Assembly (NCBI GenBank): GCA_029248525.1
Contig: JAQWJE010000039.1
Span: 62,001-126,000 of the forward strand
DNA: 64,000 nt
Reading direction: 5' to 3'
DNA from: Candidatus Binatia bacterium
GTDB lineage: Bacteria > Desulfobacterota > Binatia > UBA12015
Both the position numbers and the translations under genes were made by a program. Position 1 is the stretch's first letter. Every line of letters begins with the position of its first letter. The notes below the pieces were generated by a model, which was given only the letters and a program-made list of their open reading frames with translations, had not been told where the DNA came from and searched no databases. This document shows, piece after piece, positions 26,567 through 37,396 of the stretch.

Positions 26567-27961
26567 CTAGAGTCGGTTCAGGCCATCGAGCGCGGCAACT
26601 TTATAAGCCTCGGCAAGAGTCGGGTAGTTGAAGACCGTATCGCGCAGGAACTCCATGGTGCCTCCTAACGTCATCGCGGCTTGGCCGATATGGATGAGCT
26701 CGCATGCGCCATCGCCAAGGATATGGACGCCAAGTATTTCCAGCGTTTCGGCATGGAATAGTAGCTTGAGCATGCCGGAGCTGTCTCCGATCATATTGCC
26801 CCGGGCCAGTTCGTCGAACCGCGCAGAGCCAACCTCGTAGGGAACCTTCTCGTGGGTCAGTTCCTGCTCCGTTTTACCGATCATGGATACTTCGGGAATC
26901 GTATAGATCCCGTAAGGAAGGAGTGGTGGTTTGCCCGGCTCGTGGCCCGCGAACATATGGGCGGCGGCAAGCCGTCCCTGTTCCATCGACGTCGAGGCAA
27001 GTGCGGGGAATCCGATCACATCTCCCGCTGCATAGATATGCGGTTGGGCGGTCCTGTAGGCGGCATCTACCGGGATCCGACCACGAGCATCGGTTTCGAT
27101 GCCCAGCAGGCCGAGACCCAGACTATCTGTGTTGGCGTCGCGGCCGACCGTATACAGAAGTGTATCGCCGGTCACCCGCTTGCCGCTTTCCAGCAGGGCG
27201 CTCACCCGGTCCTTGGAATCGATCTCGACGCTGGTGACCTTCTCGCCCAGACGGAATTTTGCCTTGCGGGATCGAAGGTGGAAACAGAGCGACTCGAGAA
27301 TCTCATGATCCACGAACTCGAGAATATCCTCGCGTGCATCCACGATGGTGACCTCTGATTTGAGGGCGGTTGCCATCGATGCATATTCCAGGCCGATGAC
27401 GCCTGCACCGACCACGATCGAGCTGTTGCCCACCGGGCTTCGCCCATGGCTTTCGAGCACCATTTGGTCGGAGTCCATGATTCGTTGCCCGTCGGTGGGT
27501 ACGGAGGGCGCATGAGCCGGACGCGTTCCTGTGGCGATCATGATGAAATCCGCCGTGATCTGCTCGCTCCCCTCGGATGACTCGACGAGGAGAGTATGCT
27601 CATCGAGAAAGCGAGCGACTCCCGAGATCAGACGGATGTGATTGCGCAGGAGTTGATCGCGTACAATCTCCTGCTCGCGACTGACCACTTCATGGACGCG
27701 CACCGAGAGATCGGCCCACGTGATCTGTTCTTGAAGTGTATAGCTTCGTCCGTAAAAAGCCCGCTGGCGGAAACCGGACAGATAGAGGACGGCCTCGCGG
27801 AGAGTTTTGCTCGGAATCGTCCCAGTGTGGGTACAGGCCCCGCCCAGCATGACCTCGCGATCGACGATCGCCACCTTTTTGCCCATTTTGGCGGCATTGA
27901 TCGCGCCCTTTTGGCCGGCCGGACCGCTGCCAATTACTGCCAGATCAAAATGTCGCGCCAT
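26567..27961 (-). CDS. sthA: Soluble pyridine nucleotide transhydrogenase
   Basis: The 464-residue flavoprotein has the FAD-binding GSGPAGQKGAINAAKMGKKVAIV, a NAD-binding GAGVIGLEYASM and the C-terminal FNYPTLAEAYKVAALDGLNRL. Where disulfide reductases have CxxxxC, it has CTHTGT, that is one Cys and a Thr, the feature of SthA, so it transfers hydride between NADPH and NAD rather than reducing disulfides. Length matches the family. GAGG precedes ATG 27961 by 5-6 bases. It begins 14 bases after the RND pump gene on the same strand and may be transcribed with it. It converges with gcvP over a short gap without a clear terminator. Confidence 0.93.
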   Translation of the reverse strand: MARHFDLAVIGSGPAGQKGAINAAKMGKKVAIVDREVMLGGACTHTGTIPSKTLREAVLYLSGFRQRAFYGRSYTLQEQITWADLSVRVHEVVSREQEIVRDQLLRNHIRLISGVARFLDEHTLLVESSEGSEQITADFIMIATGTRPAHAPSVPTDGQRIMDSDQMVLESHGRSPVGNSSIVVGAGVIGLEYASMATALKSEVTIVDAREDILEFVDHEILESLCFHLRSRKAKFRLGEKVTSVEIDSKDRVSALLESGKRVTGDTLLYTVGRDANTDSLGLGLLGIETDARGRIPVDAAYRTAQPHIYAAGDVIGFPALASTSMEQGRLAAAHMFAGHEPGKPPLLPYGIYTIPEVSMIGKTEQELTHEKVPYEVGSARFDELARGNMIGDSSGMLKLLFHAETLEILGVHILGDGACELIHIGQAAMTLGGTMEFLRDTVFNYPTLAEAYKVAALDGLNRL

Positions 27962-27975
27962 GAGAACCTCATTGT

Positions 27976-30900
27976 TCAGGACGAATCGCTCGTAGGGTCC
28001 GCCGGTTGCCCTGGCAGAAGACCCTGAACGTCCTCGAGGGTCAAGTACAGCATGGGAACCACATACAAGGTCAGGAGGCTGGCCACCCCGAGGCCGAAGA
28101 CGATGGAGGCTGCGAAAGGGCTGAAGACTGTCGAATACCCTGACAGACCGATGGCCATGGGTGCGAGTCCCATCACGGTGGTCACGGTCGTGAGAAAGAT
28201 CGGACGGAAGCGTTTCTCGCATCCGCTCATCACGGCATCGACCGAAGAGAGGCCTCGCTCCCGCTCCTTGTTGATGAAGTCGATCAGAACCAGCGAATCG
28301 TTCACCACAATGCCTGCAAGGCCTACAATTGCATAGAGCACATACATCGAGAGTGCATAGCCACTCCACACCAAAGAGAGCAGATAGAGTCCGAAAGTGA
28401 CTCCGATAAACGAGAATACAATCACGCTCATCACGATCGCGGGCTGAGCGTAGGACCGGAACTGTGCGGCGAGAATTGCATAGATTGCGAGAGCGGCCAG
28501 CAGGAACGCACGGCCCATATCCGCGAAGGCATCGTCTGTGGCCTGAAACTCGCCTCCGAAGACAAGATCAACTCCGGGGTAGCGATTCGGGATATCCGAG
28601 AAGGTGTCCTGCATCAGGTTATTGACCGAGACGGAGGTCGCGTTTTCACCGTCGACATCGGCGTAGACCACGACGGCTCGTTGTGCGCCATAGTGGTAGA
28701 GCCTTTGGTAGCCGCGCTCTAGTTCCAAATCGGCAACGTCGCCTAGTTGGACGAGGTAGCCATCTCTCGCACGGACCTCGATATCCATCAGATCCCGAAT
28801 GCTGTCGCGATCGTCTTGTTCCAGAAGAACGCGGATGTCGATATCGTCGGATTGGTCCGGTGGCCGGAAGCTGGATGAAATCAGACCTTCGTTTGCTGCC
28901 GTCAATGCGAACCCGACGTCCTGAAAAGTGAGCCCGTGAATCGAGGCGCGGTTTTCATTCAAGACGACGCGCATTTCTCGCGGGCCGAGCGGGACGTTAT
29001 CCTCGATATTATAAACCCCGGGGAGACTCGCCAGTTTGAGCTTCATTTCGCCGGCGATCTGCTTGGCCTCTTCGTAGTTTTCGGACTGGATTCGGATCGC
29101 GACGGGTTTGCCTATAGGGGGGCCGTTGCGCGGTGGCGCCACAATCAGGCTTTCGATTTCGCCGGGGTGGTTGTCCTGGTAGACCGTCAGTCGGTCGCGC
29201 ACCATACTCAGCAATCGGTCGGGATTGGAGGTGTTCTCGGCGGTTTCGGGGAAGGTGATATAAAGCACCGCCCAGTTCACTCCAAGAACGGGTCTTTCGT
29301 CGGACGTCATTCCCATGCCGATGTTGGTGGAGATGTCGGTGATTTCGTCCCCGAGGTCCTTGAGAGCGGTTTCGACCCCCGCGATAATTTTGTCCGTGGT
29401 ATCGAATCCCGCGTCCCGCGAGGATTTGATGGTGACAAAAAGCATATTGTAGTCGCTGGGAAAGAGATCGACTGGCACGCGTGTGAAAAGCGCGATTGCG
29501 AAAAGGAATGCTGCGCCACACGTGGCGAGAAAGGCATGACGCTCGGGCAAGAGTCGGGTCTGAGATCGAAGGTAGCGTTCCCGCAGGCTCGCGAGCCGTG
29601 CGTCGGAAGCGGTTCGGATCGCCTGAAATCGCTGCGTAAGACGATTCCCGCGGGTGGTCTCTCCAATCGAATGACGACTTCCCCAGTCCAGATAGTGCAC
29701 CGGCAGGATCAGCAATGCCTCGAAAAGCGAGCCGATCAGGCATACGACAACTGTTTTGGGCAGAATCGACATGAATTCGCCGGACGTGCCCGAGATCGTC
29801 AACATCGGGATGAAGGCGGCTGCTGTGGTCAGCACGGCAGCCGTGACAGGCCACATCACCTCTTCGGCACCGGCGATCACAGCCTCGTGAATCGGCTCGC
29901 CGTTCTCCACGTGCCGATAGATATTTTCCACCAAAATAATGGCATCGTCGACGAGCATGCCGCTGACCATGACGAAGCCTACAAGCGAGAGCGAGTTGAT
30001 GGTGATGTCGAAGAAAGGAAAGAGCGTCAGGGCGACCAGGAAAGCGAATGGCACGCCGATGACCGCGACCATCGCATTGCGCAGTCCGACGGTCAGCCAG
30101 AGCAGGACGATCACGAAAAGAACCCCGAGAAGAAGGTTCGAGGTCATGATGCCGATGCGATTCGCAACGTAGCGCGAGTCGTCGGTCGGAACCTCGACGG
30201 CGATGCCGGGTGGAAGCAACTTGCGGTAGGAAACAAGTTCTACGCCCACATTCTCCATCAACTCGATGACATCGTAGTCGCTCTCCTTGGAAAGCCCCAG
30301 GAAGATCGTACTCTCGCCATTGAGGCGGGAAGAGAGACGGCGCTCCTCAAAACCTTCTTCGATCCGCGCGAGTTCGGAAAGACGAATATGAGTGCCGGAG
30401 GCGCTCTTGCCGACAATCGTCGCGGCAATGGCATCCATGCTTTCGTACTGACCAAGGCCGCGCACGGTGATCTCGCCGAGGGATTCATTGGTGAAGCTGC
30501 CGCCGGGAAAATTCCGATTGTTGCGCGATAGCGTCGCGCTGATCTCGGGCAGGGTCAGGTTGTATTGGAGCGCTTTCTCGCGGTCCACGACAATCCGTAA
30601 CTCGCGGTCCCGTTCGCCGCGCAGTTCTGCCCTGCGTACGCCCGGGACTTTCTCCAGCTTGCGCTTGAGGTCCTCGGCCACATGCAAGATGGCCGATTCT
30701 CCGACGCCTCCTGTATCGGTGACCGCGACTGTCGCGACGTGATAGACTTCGGAGACCGAGATTTCCCTGAGGATCGGGCGCTCGGCATCCTCGGGAAGGT
30801 CCGATACGCGCTCGATAGCCGAGCGCAGGTCGTTCAGGGCCGACTCGGCCTCGCTATCGCTGAGCGATTCATCCCATTCAATATTGATCTCGGAGAGCCC

Positions 30901-31158
30901 GTAGGTCGAATAACTCGACATATTCTTGATGCCGGAAATTCCGTCGAACTCCTCTTCAAGTTTGGACGTGATGAGACGTTCAACCTCGCCGGGAGAGGCG
31001 CCGAACCAGGGGGTCACGACGATCGCTGTATTGAACGAGATGTCGGGGAAGACATCGATAGGGATGCGTTTGGCCGTTTGGAATCCCGCCACGATCAAGA
31101 GCGCGAATGCCAGATTGATCAGAACCGGCTGGCGGACGGCGAAACGGGGCAAGCTCAT
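27976..31158 (-). CDS. RND-family efflux permease (AcrB/MexB-like)
   Basis: The 1060-residue inner-membrane transporter has the RND duplicated layout: an N-terminal helix (LINLAFALLIVAGF), a periplasmic porter domain, then helices with GMLVDDAIILVENIYRHVENG (the two Asp of the proton relay), a second porter domain, and final helices with GLAGIVVNDSLVLIDFINKERERG. It exports drugs, detergents or lipids in exchange for protons. It starts at ATG 31158, whose first bases overlap the stop of the adaptor gene (ATGA). No TolC-like outer-membrane channel is encoded nearby. The substrate cannot be assigned. Confidence 0.95.
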   Translation of the reverse strand: MSLPRFAVRQPVLINLAFALLIVAGFQTAKRIPIDVFPDISFNTAIVVTPWFGASPGEVERLITSKLEEEFDGISGIKNMSSYSTYGLSEINIEWDESLSDSEAESALNDLRSAIERVSDLPEDAERPILREISVSEVYHVATVAVTDTGGVGESAILHVAEDLKRKLEKVPGVRRAELRGERDRELRIVVDREKALQYNLTLPEISATLSRNNRNFPGGSFTNESLGEITVRGLGQYESMDAIAATIVGKSASGTHIRLSELARIEEGFEERRLSSRLNGESTIFLGLSKESDYDVIELMENVGVELVSYRKLLPPGIAVEVPTDDSRYVANRIGIMTSNLLLGVLFVIVLLWLTVGLRNAMVAVIGVPFAFLVALTLFPFFDITINSLSLVGFVMVSGMLVDDAIILVENIYRHVENGEPIHEAVIAGAEEVMWPVTAAVLTTAAAFIPMLTISGTSGEFMSILPKTVVVCLIGSLFEALLILPVHYLDWGSRHSIGETTRGNRLTQRFQAIRTASDARLASLRERYLRSQTRLLPERHAFLATCGAAFLFAIALFTRVPVDLFPSDYNMLFVTIKSSRDAGFDTTDKIIAGVETALKDLGDEITDISTNIGMGMTSDERPVLGVNWAVLYITFPETAENTSNPDRLLSMVRDRLTVYQDNHPGEIESLIVAPPRNGPPIGKPVAIRIQSENYEEAKQIAGEMKLKLASLPGVYNIEDNVPLGPREMRVVLNENRASIHGLTFQDVGFALTAANEGLISSSFRPPDQSDDIDIRVLLEQDDRDSIRDLMDIEVRARDGYLVQLGDVADLELERGYQRLYHYGAQRAVVVYADVDGENATSVSVNNLMQDTFSDIPNRYPGVDLVFGGEFQATDDAFADMGRAFLLAALAIYAILAAQFRSYAQPAIVMSVIVFSFIGVTFGLYLLSLVWSGYALSMYVLYAIVGLAGIVVNDSLVLIDFINKERERGLSSVDAVMSGCEKRFRPIFLTTVTTVMGLAPMAIGLSGYSTVFSPFAASIVFGLGVASLLTLYVVPMLYLTLEDVQGLLPGQPADPTSDSS

Positions 31159-32318
31159 CGATTTTCCTCGGGGTCGAGCGATACGAGCTCGTTATCGCTG
31201 AGTTGGCGCAGGTCGGAGGTTGCGATACGCTGTCCCGGTTCAAGGCCGCTGACCACCTCCACCAGAGTGGCTCGAAAGGGAACTGGTCTCACACGAATCG
31301 GGATCTGTCGAAGCCGTTGGAGGTCGGTGTCGGGCTCGTCTTCGGATAGAAATACCGAGGTGACGCCGAGCTGGCTGAGGACCGCCTCGCGTGGAATCGC
31401 GAGGATTCGGGTCGAACGTGCCAGCTCGATCCGGGCTTGCGCGACCATTCCCGGACGAAGGTTTCGGTCGATATTGGGTACTTCGATCTCGACAGGGAAT
31501 TTCCGGTTGTCGGCATTCGCGGCCCGAGCGATTCTTTGAGCAACGCCCTTAAATACACGATCGGGCATCGCTTCAACGAAAACCTCTGCTGTGGAGCCCT
31601 GCGGAACCCACGCGATGTCCCGGTCGGTAAGCCCGACCTCGAGGGTCAGTAAATCCAACGAAACCAGTTCGCCCACTTCTTGCCCGGTTCGCACGAATTC
31701 GCCTTCTTGCGGTTGGAAGGATCGCAGCACACCCGAAAAGGGTGCTCGGATGGTGCGCTTGGCGCGGTCGTCGAGCGCACGATCCAGTTGCGCTCGTGCT
31801 GAAGCCAGGGCTGCGCGAGCGACCCCGAGCCTGCTCTCCGTGCTGTCGATCTCGGATTGGGAAAGCACTTCCCGTTCGGCGAGAGAAGTGCTTCGTCGGC
31901 TCTGTGCGGTCGCGAGCGCCAACTCACTCTCGGTTCGATCCACCTGCGCCTGCGCCTGGCGTACCGCTATCTCTGCGGGAATCGGGTCAATTTCGAGAAG
32001 GATCTGGCCCTTGGTCACCGGATCGAGGGCTTGTGCGCCCATCACGACAACTCGCCCGGAACTCTCTGCCGAGAGTCGTACTTCGCGGTCGGCTTCCAGA
32101 ATGCCGGACAGCCGCACCTCGGCATCGACCAGTTGCTCGCTCACGAGAGTGCTGGAAACGACACGTCGCCCTCGGTCCGGTGACGGCGCACCGGAGTCCC
32201 CGCCATCGGGCGCTGTTGCAAGAAGAACCACAAAGCCTGCTAGGAGCACGAGGCCTGTCCCGAGAAGCTTGCGCCGCAGCGAAGAGCGGTCCGAGGTTGA
32301 TTGCGTATCTTCAGTCAT
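31155..32318 (-). CDS. RND efflux periplasmic adaptor (membrane fusion protein)
   Basis: A 387-residue protein with a basic N terminus and one membrane-spanning segment (about 18-36), a lipoyl/barrel-sandwich part (GRVVVMGAQALDPVTKGQILLEID), a coiled-coil hairpin (about 115-185, rich in Ala, Gln, Glu, Arg), and a beta-barrel region (TIRAPFSGVLRSF, then LNRNLRPGMVAQARIEL-like segment). It links the RND pump to an outer-membrane channel. No lipobox Cys follows the hydrophobic segment, so it is probably membrane-anchored. Translationally coupled to the pump gene. Confidence 0.92.
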   Translation of the reverse strand: MTEDTQSTSDRSSLRRKLLGTGLVLLAGFVVLLATAPDGGDSGAPSPDRGRRVVSSTLVSEQLVDAEVRLSGILEADREVRLSAESSGRVVVMGAQALDPVTKGQILLEIDPIPAEIAVRQAQAQVDRTESELALATAQSRRSTSLAEREVLSQSEIDSTESRLGVARAALASARAQLDRALDDRAKRTIRAPFSGVLRSFQPQEGEFVRTGQEVGELVSLDLLTLEVGLTDRDIAWVPQGSTAEVFVEAMPDRVFKGVAQRIARAANADNRKFPVEIEVPNIDRNLRPGMVAQARIELARSTRILAIPREAVLSQLGVTSVFLSEDEPDTDLQRLRQIPIRVRPVPFRATLVEVVSGLEPGQRIATSDLRQLSDNELVSLDPEENR

Positions 32319-32358
32319 GACTCGTTGGCTCTAACGGAATCTCGGGCAGGGGCAATAT

Positions 32359-32391
32359 TTGACAGTTGGCATAATCCGGAACGCATAGGCT
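32359..32391 (+). promoter_or_regulatory. Weak candidate promoter of the enoyl-CoA hydratase gene
   Basis: TTGACA at 32359-32364 is an exact -35 consensus. About 19-21 bases downstream is CATAGGCT, a poor -10. The start codon at 32403 follows very closely, so the 5' leader would be under 10 bases. It lies in the 84-base gap shared with the divergent efflux operon. Confidence 0.25.
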
Positions 32392-32402
32392 AGAAATCCA
32401 GC

Positions 32403-33209
32403 ATGAGCGATCTTTTATACGAGAAAGAAGCGGGTGTCGTCACCATCACCATGAACCGGCCAGAGCGTCGAAACGCGATCAGCCCCGAGATGATGGTGCG
32501 GTTGGGTGAGGCCTGGGTGAATTTTCAGGCCGATGATGATCTGCGGGTCGCGATTCTGACGGGCGCTGGTTCCGAGGCGTTCTGCGTTGGCGGGGATCTC
32601 CAGCTGTTGATTCCCCTGTTCACCGGCGCGCGTCAGCCCGAAAGTGAATGGGACCAGAAGTTGATGGGGAACCTCGGATTCACCATGACCTCGTTGCTCA
32701 AGGGTTTCGAGCTCTACAAGCCGGTGATTTCAGCGGTCAATGGCACCGCAACCGCGGGTGGCTGCGAGATCTTGCAGGCCACTGACATTCGGATTGCCTC
32801 GACGAATGCTCGGCTGGGTCTGGCCGAAGCCAAGCGTGGGCTGGTCCCGGGGGGTGGTTCGTTAGTTCGATTGCCGCGACAGATTCCCTACTGCAAGGCT
32901 ATGGAGATCCTGCTCCTAGGCGATCTGATCGATGCTCAGGAGGCTTGGCGGATCGGGCTGATCAATGAGGTTGTTGCTCCCGACGAATTAATGCCGCGTG
33001 CGCACGAGATTGCAGCCAAGTTGGCAGCGAATGGCCCCTTTGCGCTGCGCAAGATCAAGGAAGCCGTGCTTCGGACCAGCGGCCTGCCTTTGGGTGAAGC
33101 TCACGATATCGAGAACCAATTGTCCGGGGAAGTGATGTCCTCGGCCGATGCCCGGGAGGGGCCGAAGGCTTTCGTCGAAAAGCGCACTCCGAATTGGAAG
33201 GGTCGCTGA
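32403..33209 (+). CDS. Enoyl-CoA hydratase/isomerase family protein
   Basis: This 268-residue crotonase-fold enzyme has the MNRPERRNAISPEM N-terminal segment, the oxyanion-hole turn GGDLQLL, and the two catalytic glutamates at the positions used by hydratases: TAGGCEILQ and LAEAKRGLVPGGG. It hydrates 2-enoyl-CoA in beta-oxidation or a related step. No Shine-Dalgarno is obvious before ATG 32403. It stands alone, diverging from the efflux operon and converging with msrB. It is one of several scattered acyl-CoA genes in the window (thiolase, SDR, dehydrogenase, ligase), which may function together despite separation. Confidence 0.93.
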   Translation: MSDLLYEKEAGVVTITMNRPERRNAISPEMMVRLGEAWVNFQADDDLRVAILTGAGSEAFCVGGDLQLLIPLFTGARQPESEWDQKLMGNLGFTMTSLLKGFELYKPVISAVNGTATAGGCEILQATDIRIASTNARLGLAEAKRGLVPGGGSLVRLPRQIPYCKAMEILLLGDLIDAQEAWRIGLINEVVAPDELMPRAHEIAAKLAANGPFALRKIKEAVLRTSGLPLGEAHDIENQLSGEVMSSADAREGPKAFVEKRTPNWKGR

Positions 33210-33215
33210 GAAGTC

Positions 33216-33622
33216 TCAGTCTTGCTGGCCCTCGTCCGGCGCGAACCCAAGGCTCAGAGAGTTGATGCAAAACCGTTGGCCTGTAGGTTGCGGCCCGTCG
33301 GGAAATACATGCCCCAGGTGAGATCCGCAGTTGCGGCAGAGCACTTCGGTGCGCACCATGCCGTGGCTGTGGTCTTGTTCTTCCTCGACCATCTCGAGAT
33401 TGGCTGGCTCGTAGAAGCTGGGCCAACCCGAGCCGGATTCGAACTTGGATTCGGACCGAAAAAGAGCTTCCCCGCACGCGGCGCATAGGTAGGCACCTTT
33501 TTCGTGGTGGTCGCAGTAGGTGCCGGTAAAGGCCCGCTCGGTGCCTTTCTGGCGGCATACGGCGTACTGCTCGGGCGTCAGGGTCTCCCGCCATTCCTGC
33601 TCGGACTTCTGAATCTTTCGCG

Positions 33623-33626
<4 letters not shown>
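33216..33626 (-). CDS. msrB: Peptide methionine-(R)-S-oxide reductase
   Basis: The 136-residue enzyme reduces methionine R-sulfoxide in damaged proteins. It has the two zinc-binding CxxC pairs (CAAC and CRNC), the [10 protein letters not shown] segment, GHVFPDG, and the catalytic Cys120 in RFCINS. An additional Cys in YAVCRQKG near residue 25 may be the resolving cysteine. No signal peptide, so it is cytoplasmic. ATG 33626 overlaps the recQ stop by 4 bases (ATGA), so it is translated after RecQ. The pairing of a DNA helicase and a protein-repair enzyme suggests a stress-repair operon. Confidence 0.96.
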
Positions 33627-35410
<1,784 letters not shown>

Positions 35411-35503
35411 GCGGAGTCACAGGTTCGAGGATCGCGAGGGTATGTGCAACCCCGATGGATCTCGGGATCGGCCGATGGAGCGCTTTCTGTTAGCAATAGG
35501 GTC

Positions 35504-36136
35504 ATGTCGGAGGCAAAAACGCGTTTGGATTTGGCTTTGCGGCATCGCGTGGAAGCGAATCTGGCGAGATTCGACCGTCGACGTCTCGCTGATCCGGGTC
35601 TGCGTCGTGCCGCGGTTGCGGTCGTTCTGGTGGCGGGTGACGCTGGAGAGCCAGCGTTTATTTTGACGCGTCGCGCGTCGGGGTTGTCCGACCATCCCGG
35701 CCAATTCGCATTGCCCGGCGGCCGAATCGAGCCCGGGGAGACTCCCGCAGAAGCCGCGTGCCGCGAGACCGCCGAGGAAGTCGGTCTGGTTTTGGATCGC
35801 AGCGCCTTGCTCGGGCGCCTGGACGATTACCGGACGCGTTCGGGATTTATTGTAACGCCGTTTGTGGCCTGGGGAGGGCCGGCTCCGGATCTAAAGGGTA
35901 ATCCGGATGAGGTTGCCATCGTGTATCGGGTTCCGTTGTCGGACCTGGACCAAAAATCGATTCCGGTCCTGCGCAGGATACCCGAGAGCGAACGACCGGT
36001 CTTGTCGCTTCCTTTGTGTGCAACGCAGGTGCACGCGCCCACCGCGGCCTTTATTTTTCAATTCCGTGAAGTCGCATTGCGAGGCGTATCGATGCGTGTG
36101 GATCGATTCGAGGAGCCAGTATGGGCCTGGAAGTAG
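35504..36136 (+). CDS. Nudix hydrolase, probable coenzyme A pyrophosphatase
   Basis: The 210-residue protein has the full Nudix box GGRIEPGETPAEAACRETAEEVGL. Just before it the segment LTRRASGLSDHPGQFALPGG matches the UPF0035 motif (LLTxRx...HxGQxxFPGG) that marks CoA-specific pyrophosphatases such as NudL. It probably splits CoA or acyl-CoA into phosphopantetheine and ADP and so limits damaged CoA esters. ATG 35504 is used since TAGGG lies a few bases upstream and earlier codons run into the recQ promoter region. The yihY-like gene follows after 28 bases on the same strand. Confidence 0.9.
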   Translation: MSEAKTRLDLALRHRVEANLARFDRRRLADPGLRRAAVAVVLVAGDAGEPAFILTRRASGLSDHPGQFALPGGRIEPGETPAEAACRETAEEVGLVLDRSALLGRLDDYRTRSGFIVTPFVAWGGPAPDLKGNPDEVAIVYRVPLSDLDQKSIPVLRRIPESERPVLSLPLCATQVHAPTAAFIFQFREVALRGVSMRVDRFEEPVWAWK

Positions 36137-36164
36137 GACCCGTGCTTGGGGAAGGTTGGAGTTG

Positions 36165-37358
36165 ATGCGTTTATTTAGCTTTCTCTATCGATGGGCGAGA
36201 CGTTTTTACGAGGACGGTTGTCTGCTCCACGCGTCGGCATTGGCGTATACAACGATGCTATCGATCGTGCCGGTGCTGGCGCTGATGTTTGCGGCCCTGA
36301 AAGGACTCGGCGTGGAGTCCCATCTCGAAGATCTGCTCTTGCAGCGGCTGTCCTTGAGTCAGGAAGTTGCCACCCAGATTACGGAATTTGTTTCCCGAGC
36401 GAACGTGGGAACTCTAGGCACAATGGGTGCCATAGCCTTGTTCGGCTCGGTGCTTTCGGTGCTCGGCAGTGTCGAGTCGAGTTTCAACTATATTTGGCGA
36501 GTCCGGGCGGGCCGGCCCTTGCTCCGCAAGATCACGGATTACGTCTCGGTGATTATTCTGGCGCCATTTCTGATGGTGGCAGCAACCGGAGTGACTTCCT
36601 TCGTGCTGCAACAAGAACTCATGCACGAGGCCTTGGCCCGTCCGGTCCTCGGGGAGGCCTGGCGTAGCCTTCTTCCACTGGTGCCCTATCTTTGTAACGT
36701 CATTGCCATCGGGTTCCTTTATGTGGTCATGCCGAACCGGCGGCCTCAGCCTCGAGCGCTATTATTTTCGGCACTCTTTGCCGGGATTGCCTGGCAGTTG
36801 GTGCAAATCGGTTACGTGCGACTGCAGGTCGGTGTCGCGAGCTATAACGCGATCTACGGTGCCCTGGCGCAATTGCCGGTGACCTTGGTCTGGATGTACG
36901 TCAGCTGGGCAATCGTGCTCGCCGGGGCGGAACTCGCGGCCTGCCTGGAGTTGGGCGGCGCGGAAGGTGCGGGCCGACGTGTCAGCCGGCGACCACTGGC
37001 CTTGGCATTCCTTGTAGAGGCGGCCCGAAGGCTCCGATCGGGTGAGGGTCCGACAGATCCCGCCGAGGTCAGCCGCCAATTGGGTGTCGATCGGGTCGAT
37101 GTCTGCGAGGCAGTCGAGGCTATGGAGGACGTTGGTCTGGTGCTGCCTGTCGAGGGCGCCAACGGTCGCTACCTCCTGGCACGTGACCCGGCCTCCATTT
37201 CACTGGCCGAGGTCTTCACAGTGTTTGCAGGGGATGGCTTGCCACTATTCCTTGATGGAGCCGTCGCAGGTGAGTTGGCTCGGGAGGCCACCGTCAACGA
37301 ATCGGAGCTGCGGACGCATTCACTGGCGGATTTAGTGAAGCCTGACATCGAAAGTTGA
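36165..37358 (+). CDS. YihY/BrkB-family membrane protein with C-terminal winged-helix-like domain
   Basis: The 397-residue protein has six membrane helices over residues 1-265, with the family features YEDGCLLHASALAYTTMLSIVPVLALM, the GTLGTMGAIALFGSVLSVLGSVESSFNYIW stretch, and YNAIYGALAQLPVTLVWMYVSWAIVLAGAEL. Residues about 280-397 form an added soluble domain (RRLRSGEGPTDPAEVSRQLGVDRVDVCEAVEAMEDVGLVLPVEG) that resembles a winged helix of the kind that follows some YihY proteins. Although once called RNase BN, YihY proteins are membrane proteins of unknown function. It probably belongs to one transcript with the Nudix gene. Confidence 0.88.
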   Translation: MRLFSFLYRWARRFYEDGCLLHASALAYTTMLSIVPVLALMFAALKGLGVESHLEDLLLQRLSLSQEVATQITEFVSRANVGTLGTMGAIALFGSVLSVLGSVESSFNYIWRVRAGRPLLRKITDYVSVIILAPFLMVAATGVTSFVLQQELMHEALARPVLGEAWRSLLPLVPYLCNVIAIGFLYVVMPNRRPQPRALLFSALFAGIAWQLVQIGYVRLQVGVASYNAIYGALAQLPVTLVWMYVSWAIVLAGAELAACLELGGAEGAGRRVSRRPLALAFLVEAARRLRSGEGPTDPAEVSRQLGVDRVDVCEAVEAMEDVGLVLPVEGANGRYLLARDPASISLAEVFTVFAGDGLPLFLDGAVAGELAREATVNESELRTHSLADLVKPDIES

Positions 37359-37396
37359 TGGCCTGGCTTCAGCTGATTTTTTCCTTACCGAACGAT

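Noticed and set aside
26545-26580. Inverted repeat between gcvP and sthA as a terminator
   Set aside because: GAGCCGAC/GTCGGTTC arms enclose an 18-base loop and there is no T-run.
28936-30531. 531-codon plus-strand frame opposite the RND pump gene
   Set aside because: Antisense to the pump, His/Arg/Asp-rich and without membrane or enzyme motifs.
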